Of a DNA stretch of 64,000 bases, positions 21,920 to 30,192 are shown piece by piece (positions within the stretch are counted from its first letter, which is position 1; every line of letters starts with the position of its first letter). The notes beneath the pieces were generated by a model, which was given only the letters and a program-made list of their open reading frames with translations, searched no databases and was not told where the DNA came from. The translations under genes were made by a program, and so were the position numbers. Origin of the DNA: Streptococcus constellatus subsp. constellatus (GTDB lineage: Bacteria; Bacillota; Bacilli; Lactobacillales; Streptococcaceae); NCBI RefSeq assembly GCF_023167545.1, contig NZ_AP014647.1, forward strand, positions 682,001 through 746,000. Reading direction: 5' to 3'.

Positions 21920-24208
21920 ATGAATCCCTTATTAACAGGTATGAATGACCGTCAAATGGAGGCAGTTCAAACAACGGAAGGTCCTTTGCTGATTATGGCA
22001 GGAGCTGGGTCTGGAAAAACACGTGTTTTAACCCACCGTATTGCCTATTTGATTGATGAAAAGTTAGTCAATCCTTGGAATATCTTGGCGATCACCTTTA
22101 CGAATAAGGCTGCTCGAGAAATGAAGGAGCGGGCATTTTCCTTAAATCCCGCAACAGAAGATTGTTTAATTGCGACTTTTCACTCGATGTGCGTGCGGAT
22201 TTTGCGTAGGGAAGCTGACCATATCGGCTATAACCGCAATTTTACGATTGTCGATCCTAGTGAGCAGCGAACACTGATGAAACGGATTCTCAAAAACCTC
22301 AATCTAGATCCTAAAAAGTGGAATGAGCGCGCCATTCTGGGCACCATTTCCAATGCCAAGAACGACCTGATTGATGAGGTAGCCTATGAGAATATGGCTG
22401 GTGATATGTATACAGAAATTGTGGCTAAGTGCTATACAGCCTATCAAAAGGAACTGCGCCAGTCAGAGGCTATGGACTTTGATGATTTGATCATGCTGAC
22501 CCTGCGGCTTTTTGACCAAAATCCTGATGTCCTGACCTACTACCAGCAACGTTATCAGTATGTTCATGTCGATGAGTATCAGGATACTAACCACGCCCAG
22601 TACCAGCTGTTCAAGCTCTTGGCTTCTCGCTTTAAGAATATCTGTGTGGTTGGAGATGCCGACCAGTCTATCTATGGCTGGCGGGGAGCCGACATGCAGA
22701 ATATCTTAGATTTTGAAAAAGATTATCCTGAAGCTAAGGTAGTCTTGCTTGAGGAAAATTATCGCTCTACCAAGACCATTCTTCAGGCAGCTAATGAAGT
22801 TATTCGAAATAACCGCAATCGCCATCCTAAAAATCTCTGGACTCAGAATGAAGATGGCGAAGAAATTGTCTACTATCGAGCTAATGACGAGCAGGATGAA
22901 GCTCTCTTTGTCGCTCGAACCATTGTTCAGCTGACCCGAGAAGGCTACAATCATAAGGATTTTGCAGTCCTTTACCGGACCAATGCTCAGTCCCGGACAG
23001 TGGAAGAAGCCCTGCTCAAGTCTAATATTCCCTACACCATGGTGGGGGGAACCAAGTTCTACAGCCGTAAGGAAATTCGAGATGTCATCAGCTATCTTAA
23101 TCTCATTGCTAATACTAGCGACAACATCAGTTTTGAACGTGTTGTCAATGAGCCCAAGCGGGGTGTTGGACCGGGTACAGTGGAGAAAATTCGTAATTTT
23201 GCAGCTGGTCAAGAGATGTCTCTTTTAGATGCTTCCTCGCAGATTATGCTCTCACCTGTCAAGGGGAAGGCTGCTCAGGCTGTTTTTGACTTTGCCAATC
23301 TCATTTTGAATCTGCGCGAACGATTGGACGAGTTGACCGTGACAGAATTGGTGGCAATAGTTCTCGAAAAGACGGGTTATACTGAACAATTAGTAGCTCA
23401 AGAGACGCTGGAAAGTCAGGCTCGAATTGAAAATATTGAAGAATTCTTATCGGTTACCAAAAATTTTGATGAACATTCTGAAAATGCTACAGAAGAAACT
23501 GGGCTTGATAAGTTGAGCCGTTTCCTTAATGATCTGGCTTTGGTTGCGGACACAGATGACGCTGGCACTCAGGAAAGCTCAGAAGTGACACTTATGACGC
23601 TACATGCTGCCAAGGGGTTAGAATTTCCAGTGGTTTTCATTATCGGTATGGAAGAAAATGTCTTCCCACTTAGTCGGGCAACTGAAGAGGAAGACGAATT
23701 AGAGGAAGAGCGCCGATTGGCCTATGTTGGAATTACTCGTGCTGAAAAAGTCTTGTTTCTGACCAATGCTAACTCGCGTTTGCTGTATGGGAAAACTAAT
23801 TACAATCGACCAACTCGTTTTCTCAATGAAATTAGTTCGGATTTATTGAACTACCAAGGATTAGCTCGACCGGCCAATACATCTTTTAAAGCTTCCTGTG
23901 TAAATGGAAAAACCATCCAGTTTGGTCAAGGGACGAGTCTCGCTCAAGCATTACAAGAACGCAAACGGCAAGTTGGGCCAAGTAGTATTTCCTCAAGTCA
24001 GTTGCCATTTGGCAAGAATATAGAAGCTACTCAACCAGATTTGAATTGGGCTATCGGTGATATTGCGCACCATAAAAAATGGGGAGATGGAACTGTATTA
24101 GAGGTGTCAGGTAGCGGTAGTAGCCTAGAATTGAAAATCAATTTTCCAGAGGTTGGATTAAAAAAACTGTTGGCAAGTGTTGCACCAATTGAGAAAAATA
24201 ACATCTAA
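21920..24208 (+). CDS. pcrA: ATP-dependent DNA helicase PcrA (UvrD family)
   Basis: 3'-5' SF1A helicase for repair and removal of RecA or stalled polymerase. Motifs visible: Q motif LNDRQ-like MNDRQMEAV, I AGAGSGKT, Ia TFTNKAA, II VDEYQDTN, III GDADQSIYGWRGAD, IV ENYRST, V TLMTLHAAKGLEF, VI AYVGITRA. The C-terminal Tudor-like tail (IGDIAHHKKWGDGTVLEV) is typical of PcrA. ATG at 21920 follows AAAGAGGAAAAAAG and lies after the promoter; 762 residues. The middle of the gene (about 22.3-23.3 kb) is visibly richer in G and C than the ends. Confidence 0.95.
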   Translation: MNPLLTGMNDRQMEAVQTTEGPLLIMAGAGSGKTRVLTHRIAYLIDEKLVNPWNILAITFTNKAAREMKERAFSLNPATEDCLIATFHSMCVRILRREADHIGYNRNFTIVDPSEQRTLMKRILKNLNLDPKKWNERAILGTISNAKNDLIDEVAYENMAGDMYTEIVAKCYTAYQKELRQSEAMDFDDLIMLTLRLFDQNPDVLTYYQQRYQYVHVDEYQDTNHAQYQLFKLLASRFKNICVVGDADQSIYGWRGADMQNILDFEKDYPEAKVVLLEENYRSTKTILQAANEVIRNNRNRHPKNLWTQNEDGEEIVYYRANDEQDEALFVARTIVQLTREGYNHKDFAVLYRTNAQSRTVEEALLKSNIPYTMVGGTKFYSRKEIRDVISYLNLIANTSDNISFERVVNEPKRGVGPGTVEKIRNFAAGQEMSLLDASSQIMLSPVKGKAAQAVFDFANLILNLRERLDELTVTELVAIVLEKTGYTEQLVAQETLESQARIENIEEFLSVTKNFDEHSENATEETGLDKLSRFLNDLALVADTDDAGTQESSEVTLMTLHAAKGLEFPVVFIIGMEENVFPLSRATEEEDELEEERRLAYVGITRAEKVLFLTNANSRLLYGKTNYNRPTRFLNEISSDLLNYQGLARPANTSFKASCVNGKTIQFGQGTSLAQALQERKRQVGPSSISSSQLPFGKNIEATQPDLNWAIGDIAHHKKWGDGTVLEVSGSGSSLELKINFPEVGLKKLLASVAPIEKNNI

Positions 24209-24226
24209 ATGTAAGAAGGAGTTGTT

Positions 24227-24628
24227 ATGATAAAATATTCCATCGAAGTTTGGATTTATAATCTGATTATTAGGGAAATGTTACTCTTAAAAGTTAAAAC
24301 GGATCAATTTTCTTTTTGGCAACCGATTACTGGTGGTATTGAGAATAGTGAAACTCCTGAAGTTGCCTGTATTCGGGAGATTTTTGAAGAAACTGGACTG
24401 AAAACTACTCTAACAAAACTTTTGAAAATCGGACATCATACAGTTGTTATGAATGAAGACTTATCCATTTTTAAAACACTTTTTCTGATGGAAACGAAGC
24501 GGAAGGATATTCGTATTTCTGATGAACATGTTGATTTTATGTGGACAAAAGTTAAAACTGTTCCTGATATATTGTATTGGCAGAGTAATCAAGAGACGTT
24601 TCAAATGGTAGTAGAAAAATTAAGCTAG
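24227..24628 (+). CDS. Nudix hydrolase
   Basis: A 133-residue Nudix-fold pyrophosphohydrolase. The Nudix box reads GGIENSETPEVACIREIF followed by EETG, with all metal-binding glutamates present (REIFEE). The substrate, a nucleoside diphosphate linked to some moiety, cannot be predicted; the N-terminal IEVWIYN resembles dihydroneopterin triphosphate pyrophosphatase and ADP-ribose types alike. AAGGAGTTGTT precedes the ATG, 18 bases after pcrA, so it may be read from the pcrA transcript. It is flanked downstream by a decayed transposase. Confidence 0.88.
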   Translation: MIKYSIEVWIYNLIIREMLLLKVKTDQFSFWQPITGGIENSETPEVACIREIFEETGLKTTLTKLLKIGHHTVVMNEDLSIFKTLFLMETKRKDIRISDEHVDFMWTKVKTVPDILYWQSNQETFQMVVEKLS

Positions 24629-24635
24629 GAGAGCA

Positions 24636-25272
24636 ATGAAAGAAAGTAGTCGTGGGCAGAGAACGTTACTGTCTCTTTCTTTGTTGATGTTGAAAGTAAT
24701 ACAGATCCCCTTTTTAAAGCTTGAGAAGTTCCGATATCCAAAACCCTGATGTTTGATGTCTTTGCTAAGCATTCTTTGTAGCTTCAAGTTTGATGGGAGT
24801 TAGTAATATGGTTTGACACTATTTCTAGCTTCTTTGAAATACTTGAAGAAGTTTCGTATGGTTGTTTGTCTTTTACTATAAAGGATTGTAATGGGTTTCT
24901 GGGTTTCATAATCCTGAGAAATAAAAGTTAACTTGGCTTTCTGATAATAGAATTCATTCCAGAAGAGAACCTCAGGTAAAATAGGTTGCTTCTCTTTAAA
25001 CTGAATGTGGTTGAGTTTATGATAACAGCAGACGTTGAAAGGGGCGATGCCTTTAGTAAGAACTGATAAATCGCCAATTTCGATTAAAGGAATCTTAGAA
25101 GGCTTTTGGTAATCGTATTTTATCTATTTATCCTTGTAGTGTTTATGTTTAGAGGGGTATAGTCTAGGTAGGTGATTACCTCAATATGAGTTTTATACTT
25201 AAAAGCTTTATTTCAAGTGATATTCCTGTCTCTAATTCTAATCAATTCTGTCATATTATGGAGTTGTTCCAT
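24636..25272 (-). pseudogene. Decayed ISL3-family transposase (IS1167-like) remnant
   Basis: No intact gene lies between 24629 and 25454. The minus strand holds fragments of an ISL3-family transposase. The original start is visible as MEQLHNMTELIRIRD from ATG 25272. A 106-residue open piece (25120 to a TAA at 24800-24802) begins KYDYQKPSKIPLIE and includes LFWNEFYYQKAKLTFISQD and TIRNFFKYFKEARNSVK. After a deletion of the central catalytic part, the C-terminal motif GFGYRNFSSFKKGICI and KERDSN follow near 24720-24660. There are stops at 25215 and around 25127, and no terminal inverted repeats were found. The DDE catalytic core is missing, so it is inactive. Confidence 0.85.
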
Positions 25273-25385
25273 GTGATGCTTTTCGTTATAAGCCATATGG
25301 AACTTTTTCATGCATTCAAAAGGCTTTGTAATTTCCAAAATGGATTTCTCCACTACAGATGTTATAGAATCTTTTTTATTACCTC

Positions 25386-25414
25386 TTGACATTAGAATTG
25401 TCAGAATTTATAAT
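25386..25414 (+). promoter_or_regulatory. Perfect consensus sigma-A promoter for the TetR/ABC operon
   Basis: TTGACA (25386-25391), 17-base spacer, TATAAT (25409-25414): an exact match to the vegetative consensus, which is rare in this window. Confidence 0.9.
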
Positions 25415-25428
25415 AAAGGTAGAAAGGC

Positions 25429-25443
25429 GATAACGGTGTTATC
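25429..25443 (+). promoter_or_regulatory. Candidate TetR operator
   Basis: Perfect palindrome GATAACGGTGTTATC just after the predicted transcription start and 11 bases before the regulator's ATG. A dimeric TetR protein bound here would block the strong promoter upstream. Confidence 0.65.
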
Positions 25444-25454
25444 AAATTAAAATC

Positions 25455-26066
25455 ATGAAAAAAGAAACTGATGAGTTAAACGAAAAAATCTTGGAAAGCG
25501 CAAGGAGTGAGTTCTTGGCTTATGGCTATCAGGATGCTTCACTGCGGAGAATTTGTCGCGCTGCTGGCTTAACGACTGGTGCGCTTTATAAGCGCTATGA
25601 AAGTAAGGACATTCTCTTTACAGCCCTGCTTGAGCCTACTCTGGATGCGCTAGACTGGTATGGACAGGAGCAGAAGCGACGTGACTATGCTTTGCTAGAA
25701 GAAGGACATCTGTCTGATATGTGGGCCCATCGTTTAGAGGATCTCCAGTCTCTGATGTGTATTCTCTATGAGCATAAGGATATTATGCAGCTCTTGCTCT
25801 TTAAATCTCAGGGTTCTTCGCAAGCGGACTTCAGGATGCGTCTGCCTCATTTGGCTACAGACGAGACTTATCGCTATTTGGAGCTTGCTTACAAAGAGGG
25901 GAAAATCAATCATCTGGTCAAACACGAGTTTCTGCGATCGTGCATGACAGCTTATTACACAGCTGTATTTGAGCCCTTGGCTCAAGACTGGCCCCAAGAG
26001 CAGGCGCTGGAATTTTGCCATTCCATCATGAATTTGTTTGATTGGGGAAGTTTGCTAGGTTTTTGA
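25455..26066 (+). CDS. TetR/AcrR family transcriptional regulator
   Basis: A 203-residue regulator with the TetR helix-turn-helix at residues 10-55 (ILESARSEFLAYGYQDASLR, then TTGALYKRYESKDILF). The C-terminal ligand domain is all helical and typical of regulators of exporters. It is the first gene of an operon with two ABC half-transporters. No good ribosome site is seen in the 15 bases before ATG; the palindrome occupies that space, so translation may be weak. It most likely represses its own operon until the transported compound binds. The region is clearly richer in G and C than the flanks. Confidence 0.92.
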   Translation: MKKETDELNEKILESARSEFLAYGYQDASLRRICRAAGLTTGALYKRYESKDILFTALLEPTLDALDWYGQEQKRRDYALLEEGHLSDMWAHRLEDLQSLMCILYEHKDIMQLLLFKSQGSSQADFRMRLPHLATDETYRYLELAYKEGKINHLVKHEFLRSCMTAYYTAVFEPLAQDWPQEQALEFCHSIMNLFDWGSLLGF

Positions 26067-26084
26067 TAGAAAGAAGGAAATTCT

Positions 26085-27851
26085 ATGAAGAAAAAATCTA
26101 TCGTTTCTTGGATCTGGGAATTTGTTTCCCTTCATAAGATATATTTTGTGCTCAGTCTAATCTTTGCCTTTGCCTCTGTGATTTCAGGATTTCTGCCTTA
26201 TTTCTTTATTGGTGGAATGATTAATCAGCTCTTGGATGGCAATAAAAACTGGGATTTCTACTTGCAGCAGTCAGCTTGGGCAGGTCTGGCCTGGATTGGC
26301 TACTGGGGATTTCACGGTATTTCCACCATGCTGTCACATACGGCTACTTTTAAGATTCTAGCGGAAATGCGACACCGCCTGACAGATAAGCTAGCTAGCC
26401 TGCCTTTAGGTACAGTGCTTAGTCAGTCATCAGGCAGCTATAAAAACATTATCGTTGAGCGGGTGGATGCGACCGAAACGACCTTGGCTCACCTTATTCC
26501 AGAGTTTACCGCTGGGATTTTTGGTCCGATTATTGTTCTCATTGCCATGCTGGTTATCGATTGGCGGCTGACCTTACTGTCCCTCCTGACTATTCCCATT
26601 GTGGCATTGGCCTATGTGCGGATGGCTGTCAATAGCGAAGCGGACTATCAAAATACTCTGGTCAAGACCAAAAAGCTCAATGATACAGCAGTGGAATACA
26701 TCAACGGGATCGAAGTCATCAAGGTGTTTGGCAAGGAAAAGTTCTCTTACGATAAGTTTGTGACGGCTGCTAGAGAGGGAGCAGACTGCTTTATTGAGTG
26801 GATGCGCAAGTTCAATCTGGAGATGGGCATTGTGATGGCTTTTCTGCCATCAGGCTTGCTCTTTCTGCTGCCGGCTGGCTGTTATTTCTATCTGCAAGGT
26901 AGCTTGACTGCCAGTAATTTCATTCTGATGATTATTCTGTCGCTCAGTCTTCTGACTCCTCTGATTTTAGTGGCTAGTTACATGGACGATTTACGGAAAA
27001 TCGGGACTATTTTTGGCCAAGTGATTGATATTTTAGAAAAGCCTGATTTGAAAAGGCCTCAGGAACTGAGAGAACTTCCAAAAGGAAGGGATCTGGTCAT
27101 GACGGATGTCAGATTTGGCTATACAGATGAAGAGGAAGTACTGCACGACATTTCGCTAGATATTAAGGCTGGCAGCATCAATGCTTTGGTCGGACCGTCC
27201 GGCTCAGGTAAGTCTACAATTGCCAAGCTTCTAGCTTCTTTCTGGGATGTCACTTCTGGCCAGATTACTTACGGTGGCTTGGACATTCGCCAGCTTCCGC
27301 TAGACTATTACAGTCGGCAGATTGCTTACGTGACCCAGGATAACTATCTCTTTGATGAGACTATTATGGAAAATATCCGAATGGGAAATCCAGCAGCATC
27401 TGATGAAGAGGTCATCGAAATTGCCCGTCGCTGCGGCTGTTATGACTTTATCGTGAACTTGGAAGATGGTTTTGAAACTCAAGTAGGCTCTGCCGGCGGT
27501 CATCTATCTGGTGGGGAGCGTCAGCGGATTGCCATCGCCCGTGCCATGCTTAAGGATGCGCCGATTCTTATCTTGGATGAAGCGACTGCTTATACAGATC
27601 CGGAAAATGAAGCACGGATTCAGTCCGGTCTAGCTCGTCTGATTGAGGGACGAACCTTGATTGTCATTGCCCACAGACTGTCTACGATTATGAGTGCAGA
27701 CCAGATAGTGCTGATCAATGATGGTCGGATTGAAGCTAGAGGTCGGCATGAAGAGTTGCTGGCAGCCAGTCCGCTTTATGCTTCCATGTGGCAGGCCCAT
27801 ATAGTTACTAGGGATAGTGGTGAGATGGAAGGAGGGCTGACTCATGCTTAA
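26085..27851 (+). CDS. ABC transporter ATP-binding/permease half (first subunit)
   Basis: Fused permease-ATPase of 588 residues. Six membrane helices span about residues 20-310, including WRLTLLSLLTIPIVALAYV. The ATPase has Walker [10 protein letters not shown], signature HLSGGERQR, Walker B ILILDEATAYTD and switch His in IAHRLST. It follows the TetR gene by 18 bases and overlaps the second half-transporter by 8, so the two probably form a heterodimer. The pair resembles YbtPQ/IrtAB-type and drug-export half-transporters; direction and substrate are unresolved. Both ATP sites keep catalytic glutamates, so neither subunit looks degenerate. Confidence 0.9.
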   Translation: MKKKSIVSWIWEFVSLHKIYFVLSLIFAFASVISGFLPYFFIGGMINQLLDGNKNWDFYLQQSAWAGLAWIGYWGFHGISTMLSHTATFKILAEMRHRLTDKLASLPLGTVLSQSSGSYKNIIVERVDATETTLAHLIPEFTAGIFGPIIVLIAMLVIDWRLTLLSLLTIPIVALAYVRMAVNSEADYQNTLVKTKKLNDTAVEYINGIEVIKVFGKEKFSYDKFVTAAREGADCFIEWMRKFNLEMGIVMAFLPSGLLFLLPAGCYFYLQGSLTASNFILMIILSLSLLTPLILVASYMDDLRKIGTIFGQVIDILEKPDLKRPQELRELPKGRDLVMTDVRFGYTDEEEVLHDISLDIKAGSINALVGPSGSGKSTIAKLLASFWDVTSGQITYGGLDIRQLPLDYYSRQIAYVTQDNYLFDETIMENIRMGNPAASDEEVIEIARRCGCYDFIVNLEDGFETQVGSAGGHLSGGERQRIAIARAMLKDAPILILDEATAYTDPENEARIQSGLARLIEGRTLIVIAHRLSTIMSADQIVLINDGRIEARGRHEELLAASPLYASMWQAHIVTRDSGEMEGGLTHA

Positions 27852-29589
27852 CATACTGAAGAAATTCTTTGATTTCTGTACAGCAGAAGACCGTAGGAAA
27901 TTTTATCAATCCATTTATCTGGGTATCATCAAGTCCTTTATCATCGCTCTGCGTATCCCAGCAATCGGCCTAGTCGTTATGGGACTGATTGAGAAGAATC
28001 TCTCTATACAGACCTTCTGGCTGGCTCTGGGTATCATGTTGGCATCCACTGTGCTAAATGTCTGGATTACCCTGAAAATTACCATGCTACAGACGGAAGC
28101 GGGCTATCATACCTGTGCTCAGAAGCGGATTGAAATTGCCGAGCACATGCGCTATCTGCCCATGGGTTACTTTAATCAAAATAGTTTGGGCAAGATTACC
28201 AGTGTTACGACCAATACGCTGGAAGGACTGTCTGATGTAGCTACCAGAGTGGTTATGATGACTGTGCAGGGCTTTCTGACGACTGGCCTCATCACTATTT
28301 TGGTTTTTCTCTATGACTGGCGGGTTGGTCTCGTCCTCTTGGTGGGTCTCGTCCTCTTTCTCCTGCCAAATACCCTCATGCGTTGGCAAGTTGCCAAAGT
28401 TTCTGATGACAAGTATCAGGCAGATATGGATCTGGTAGCCGTTGTTTTGGAGTATAGTCAAGGGATTGCAGAAGTTAAGAACTACAATCTGGTCAACCGT
28501 TCTGCCAAGAAGCTGTCCAAGGCTATTGAAGGCAAGAGCCAGCTAGATACCAAAATGACACTTGTTACCTCACCTTACATTGCCCTCCAGGGCATGGTGA
28601 CCAAGCTGACCGGTCTCTTTATGGGGCTTTTCTCTATCTACTTTTATCTCAATGGCAGTATGGAGCTGCTGGTAACTATTATGATGATTGTCAGTGGTTT
28701 TATGATTTATGAAAATCTAGATGGCGTTGGCTCTTTCTCCTCTCTCCTGCGCATTGTTGATTTGTCGGTTGATATGGTCAATCAAGTCTTAGCTATCCAG
28801 CCGATGGACATCAGTGGTCAGTGTATTGAGCCTAAGAGTAGCCGGATTGAGCTGAGAGATGTTAGTTTCTCTTATGGAAATAAGAAAATTATTGACCGAG
28901 TTTCCCTCACCATTCCAGAAAAAACGACAACTGCCTTGGTCGGACCTTCTGGGTCAGGCAAAACAACACTTTGCAACCTCATTGCTCGCTTCTGGGATGT
29001 GGACCAGGGAAGTATCAGTTTGGACGGGCATGATGTCAGGGATTACAGCTATGATAGCCTGATTCGTAATTTCAGCTTTGTCTTCCAAAGCGTCTATCTC
29101 TTTGAGGATACCATTGCTAATAACATCCGCTTTGGCAAGCCAGAGGCCAGTCTGGAAGAAGTGATGGAGGCCGCCAAGAAAGCCGCCTGTCATGACTTTA
29201 TCCTCTCACTGCCTGATGGCTATGACACCAAGATTGGTGAAGGAGGTGCCAGTCTTTCTGGAGGTGAGCGTCAGCGCATTTCCATCGCTCGGGCTATTAT
29301 CAAGGATGCGCCTATTATCATTCTGGATGAAGCAACAGCCAATGTTGACCCAGAGAACGAAGAAGCCCTCATGCAGGCTATTCAGGCTCTGACTCGCGAT
29401 AAGACTATTATCATGATTGCCCACCGACTCAAGACAGTTGAGCATGCAGACCAGATTTTGGTGCTGAATCAAGGCCGCATCGTTGAGCAAGGTAAACACC
29501 AAGACTTACTGGCCAAACAAGGTATCTACAGTAAATTTATCCAAGAAAGAAAAACAGCTGCCAGCTGGCGGATTGAGATGGGGGAGTGA
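27844..29589 (+). CDS. ABC transporter ATP-binding/permease half (second subunit)
   Basis: A 581-residue partner of the preceding subunit. Membrane helices lie in residues 20-300 (AIGLVVMGLI, GFLTTGLITILVFLYDWRVG, LLVTIMMIVSGFMIY). ATPase motifs are GPSGSGKTT, ASLSGGERQR, IIILDEATANVD and MIAHRLKT. The start overlaps the end of the first subunit gene by 8 bases, which suggests translational coupling and equal amounts. A hairpin terminator follows, closing the TetR operon at three genes. Confidence 0.9.
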   Translation: MLNILKKFFDFCTAEDRRKFYQSIYLGIIKSFIIALRIPAIGLVVMGLIEKNLSIQTFWLALGIMLASTVLNVWITLKITMLQTEAGYHTCAQKRIEIAEHMRYLPMGYFNQNSLGKITSVTTNTLEGLSDVATRVVMMTVQGFLTTGLITILVFLYDWRVGLVLLVGLVLFLLPNTLMRWQVAKVSDDKYQADMDLVAVVLEYSQGIAEVKNYNLVNRSAKKLSKAIEGKSQLDTKMTLVTSPYIALQGMVTKLTGLFMGLFSIYFYLNGSMELLVTIMMIVSGFMIYENLDGVGSFSSLLRIVDLSVDMVNQVLAIQPMDISGQCIEPKSSRIELRDVSFSYGNKKIIDRVSLTIPEKTTTALVGPSGSGKTTLCNLIARFWDVDQGSISLDGHDVRDYSYDSLIRNFSFVFQSVYLFEDTIANNIRFGKPEASLEEVMEAAKKAACHDFILSLPDGYDTKIGEGGASLSGGERQRISIARAIIKDAPIIILDEATANVDPENEEALMQAIQALTRDKTIIMIAHRLKTVEHADQILVLNQGRIVEQGKHQDLLAKQGIYSKFIQERKTAASWRIEMGE

Positions 29590-29598
29590 TAGTATGTA

Positions 29599-29624
29599 AA
29601 CCGTTGTAAATCAGCGGTTTTTTT
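29599..29624 (+). terminator. Terminator after the TetR/ABC operon
   Basis: AACCGTTG (29599-29606) pairs with CAGCGGTT (29612-29619, one G-U pair) across a 5-base loop, then a seven-T run. Confidence 0.88.
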
Positions 29625-29641
29625 ACGTTTGATTTCATTTG

Positions 29642-29678
29642 TTTCAGTCTTGACTGAAATGAGTGAAAGAGATATACT
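29642..29678 (+). promoter_or_regulatory. Promoter with overlapping palindrome, GbsR/MarR regulator gene
   Basis: TTGACT (29650-29655) and TATACT (29673-29678) are 17 bases apart. The palindrome TTTCAGTCTTGACTGAAA (29642-29659) covers the -35, as expected for an autorepressor site. Confidence 0.75.
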
Positions 29679-29698
29679 ATAGGTAAGAGGTAACAGAT

Positions 29699-30187
29699 AT
29701 GAATCAGAAAAAGAAGATTAGTTTAAAGCCAGAGTTACAAAAGTTTATTGAGAATATTGCTGCCATTTATGAAGGTTATGGCATTCCGCGAATTGGGGGT
29801 CGGATTTTTGGTTTGAGCCTTGTTTTTGGAGAACCTTTGTCAGCAGAAGATATGTCGGCCCTCCTTCAAGCAAGCAGGAGCAGTATTTCTACCAATATTC
29901 GAGCATTGATGCTCAATGGCTGGATAGAAAAGGTTACCTTTCCTGGAGATAGGATTGACTATTTTAGATTTTCTCCCCAGGCTTGGGAACGAGTTCTCGA
30001 ACATCGAAAAGAAGCTTTATTTCCAATCAAGCAGATTGTTGAAAGGGGACAGCAGGAACTGGCTGCAGATTCGCTTGAGCACCAGCAGTTAGAAGACATG
30101 AAAGCATGGCTGGATATCCAGGCTCATTATCAGGAGGAAATGTTGAAGGCTTGGCGGAAACATATCAGAGACAATCAAAGAGGGTGA
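29699..30187 (+). CDS. GbsR/MarR family transcriptional regulator
   Basis: A 162-residue winged helix regulator of the GbsR-like MarR group. The start MNQKKKISLKPELQKFIENI is followed by YGIPRIGGRIFGLSLVFGEP, the mark of this family, and the recognition region LQASRSSISTNIRALMLNGW. The C-terminal helices make the dimer. It is separated from the next gene by 5 bases, so regulator and hydrolase form a two-gene unit. The palindrome over its promoter suggests self-repression. The inducer is unknown. Confidence 0.9.
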   Translation: MNQKKKISLKPELQKFIENIAAIYEGYGIPRIGGRIFGLSLVFGEPLSAEDMSALLQASRSSISTNIRALMLNGWIEKVTFPGDRIDYFRFSPQAWERVLEHRKEALFPIKQIVERGQQELAADSLEHQQLEDMKAWLDIQAHYQEEMLKAWRKHIRDNQRG

Positions 30188-30192
30188 CGAAG

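Noticed and set aside
25186..25389. Open frame of 67 codons on the plus strand
   Set aside because: It runs antisense to the decayed ISL3 transposase N-terminus and shows no family features or ribosome site.
27844..29589. Degenerate ATP site in the second ABC half-transporter
   Set aside because: Walker B glutamate, signature and switch histidine are all present.
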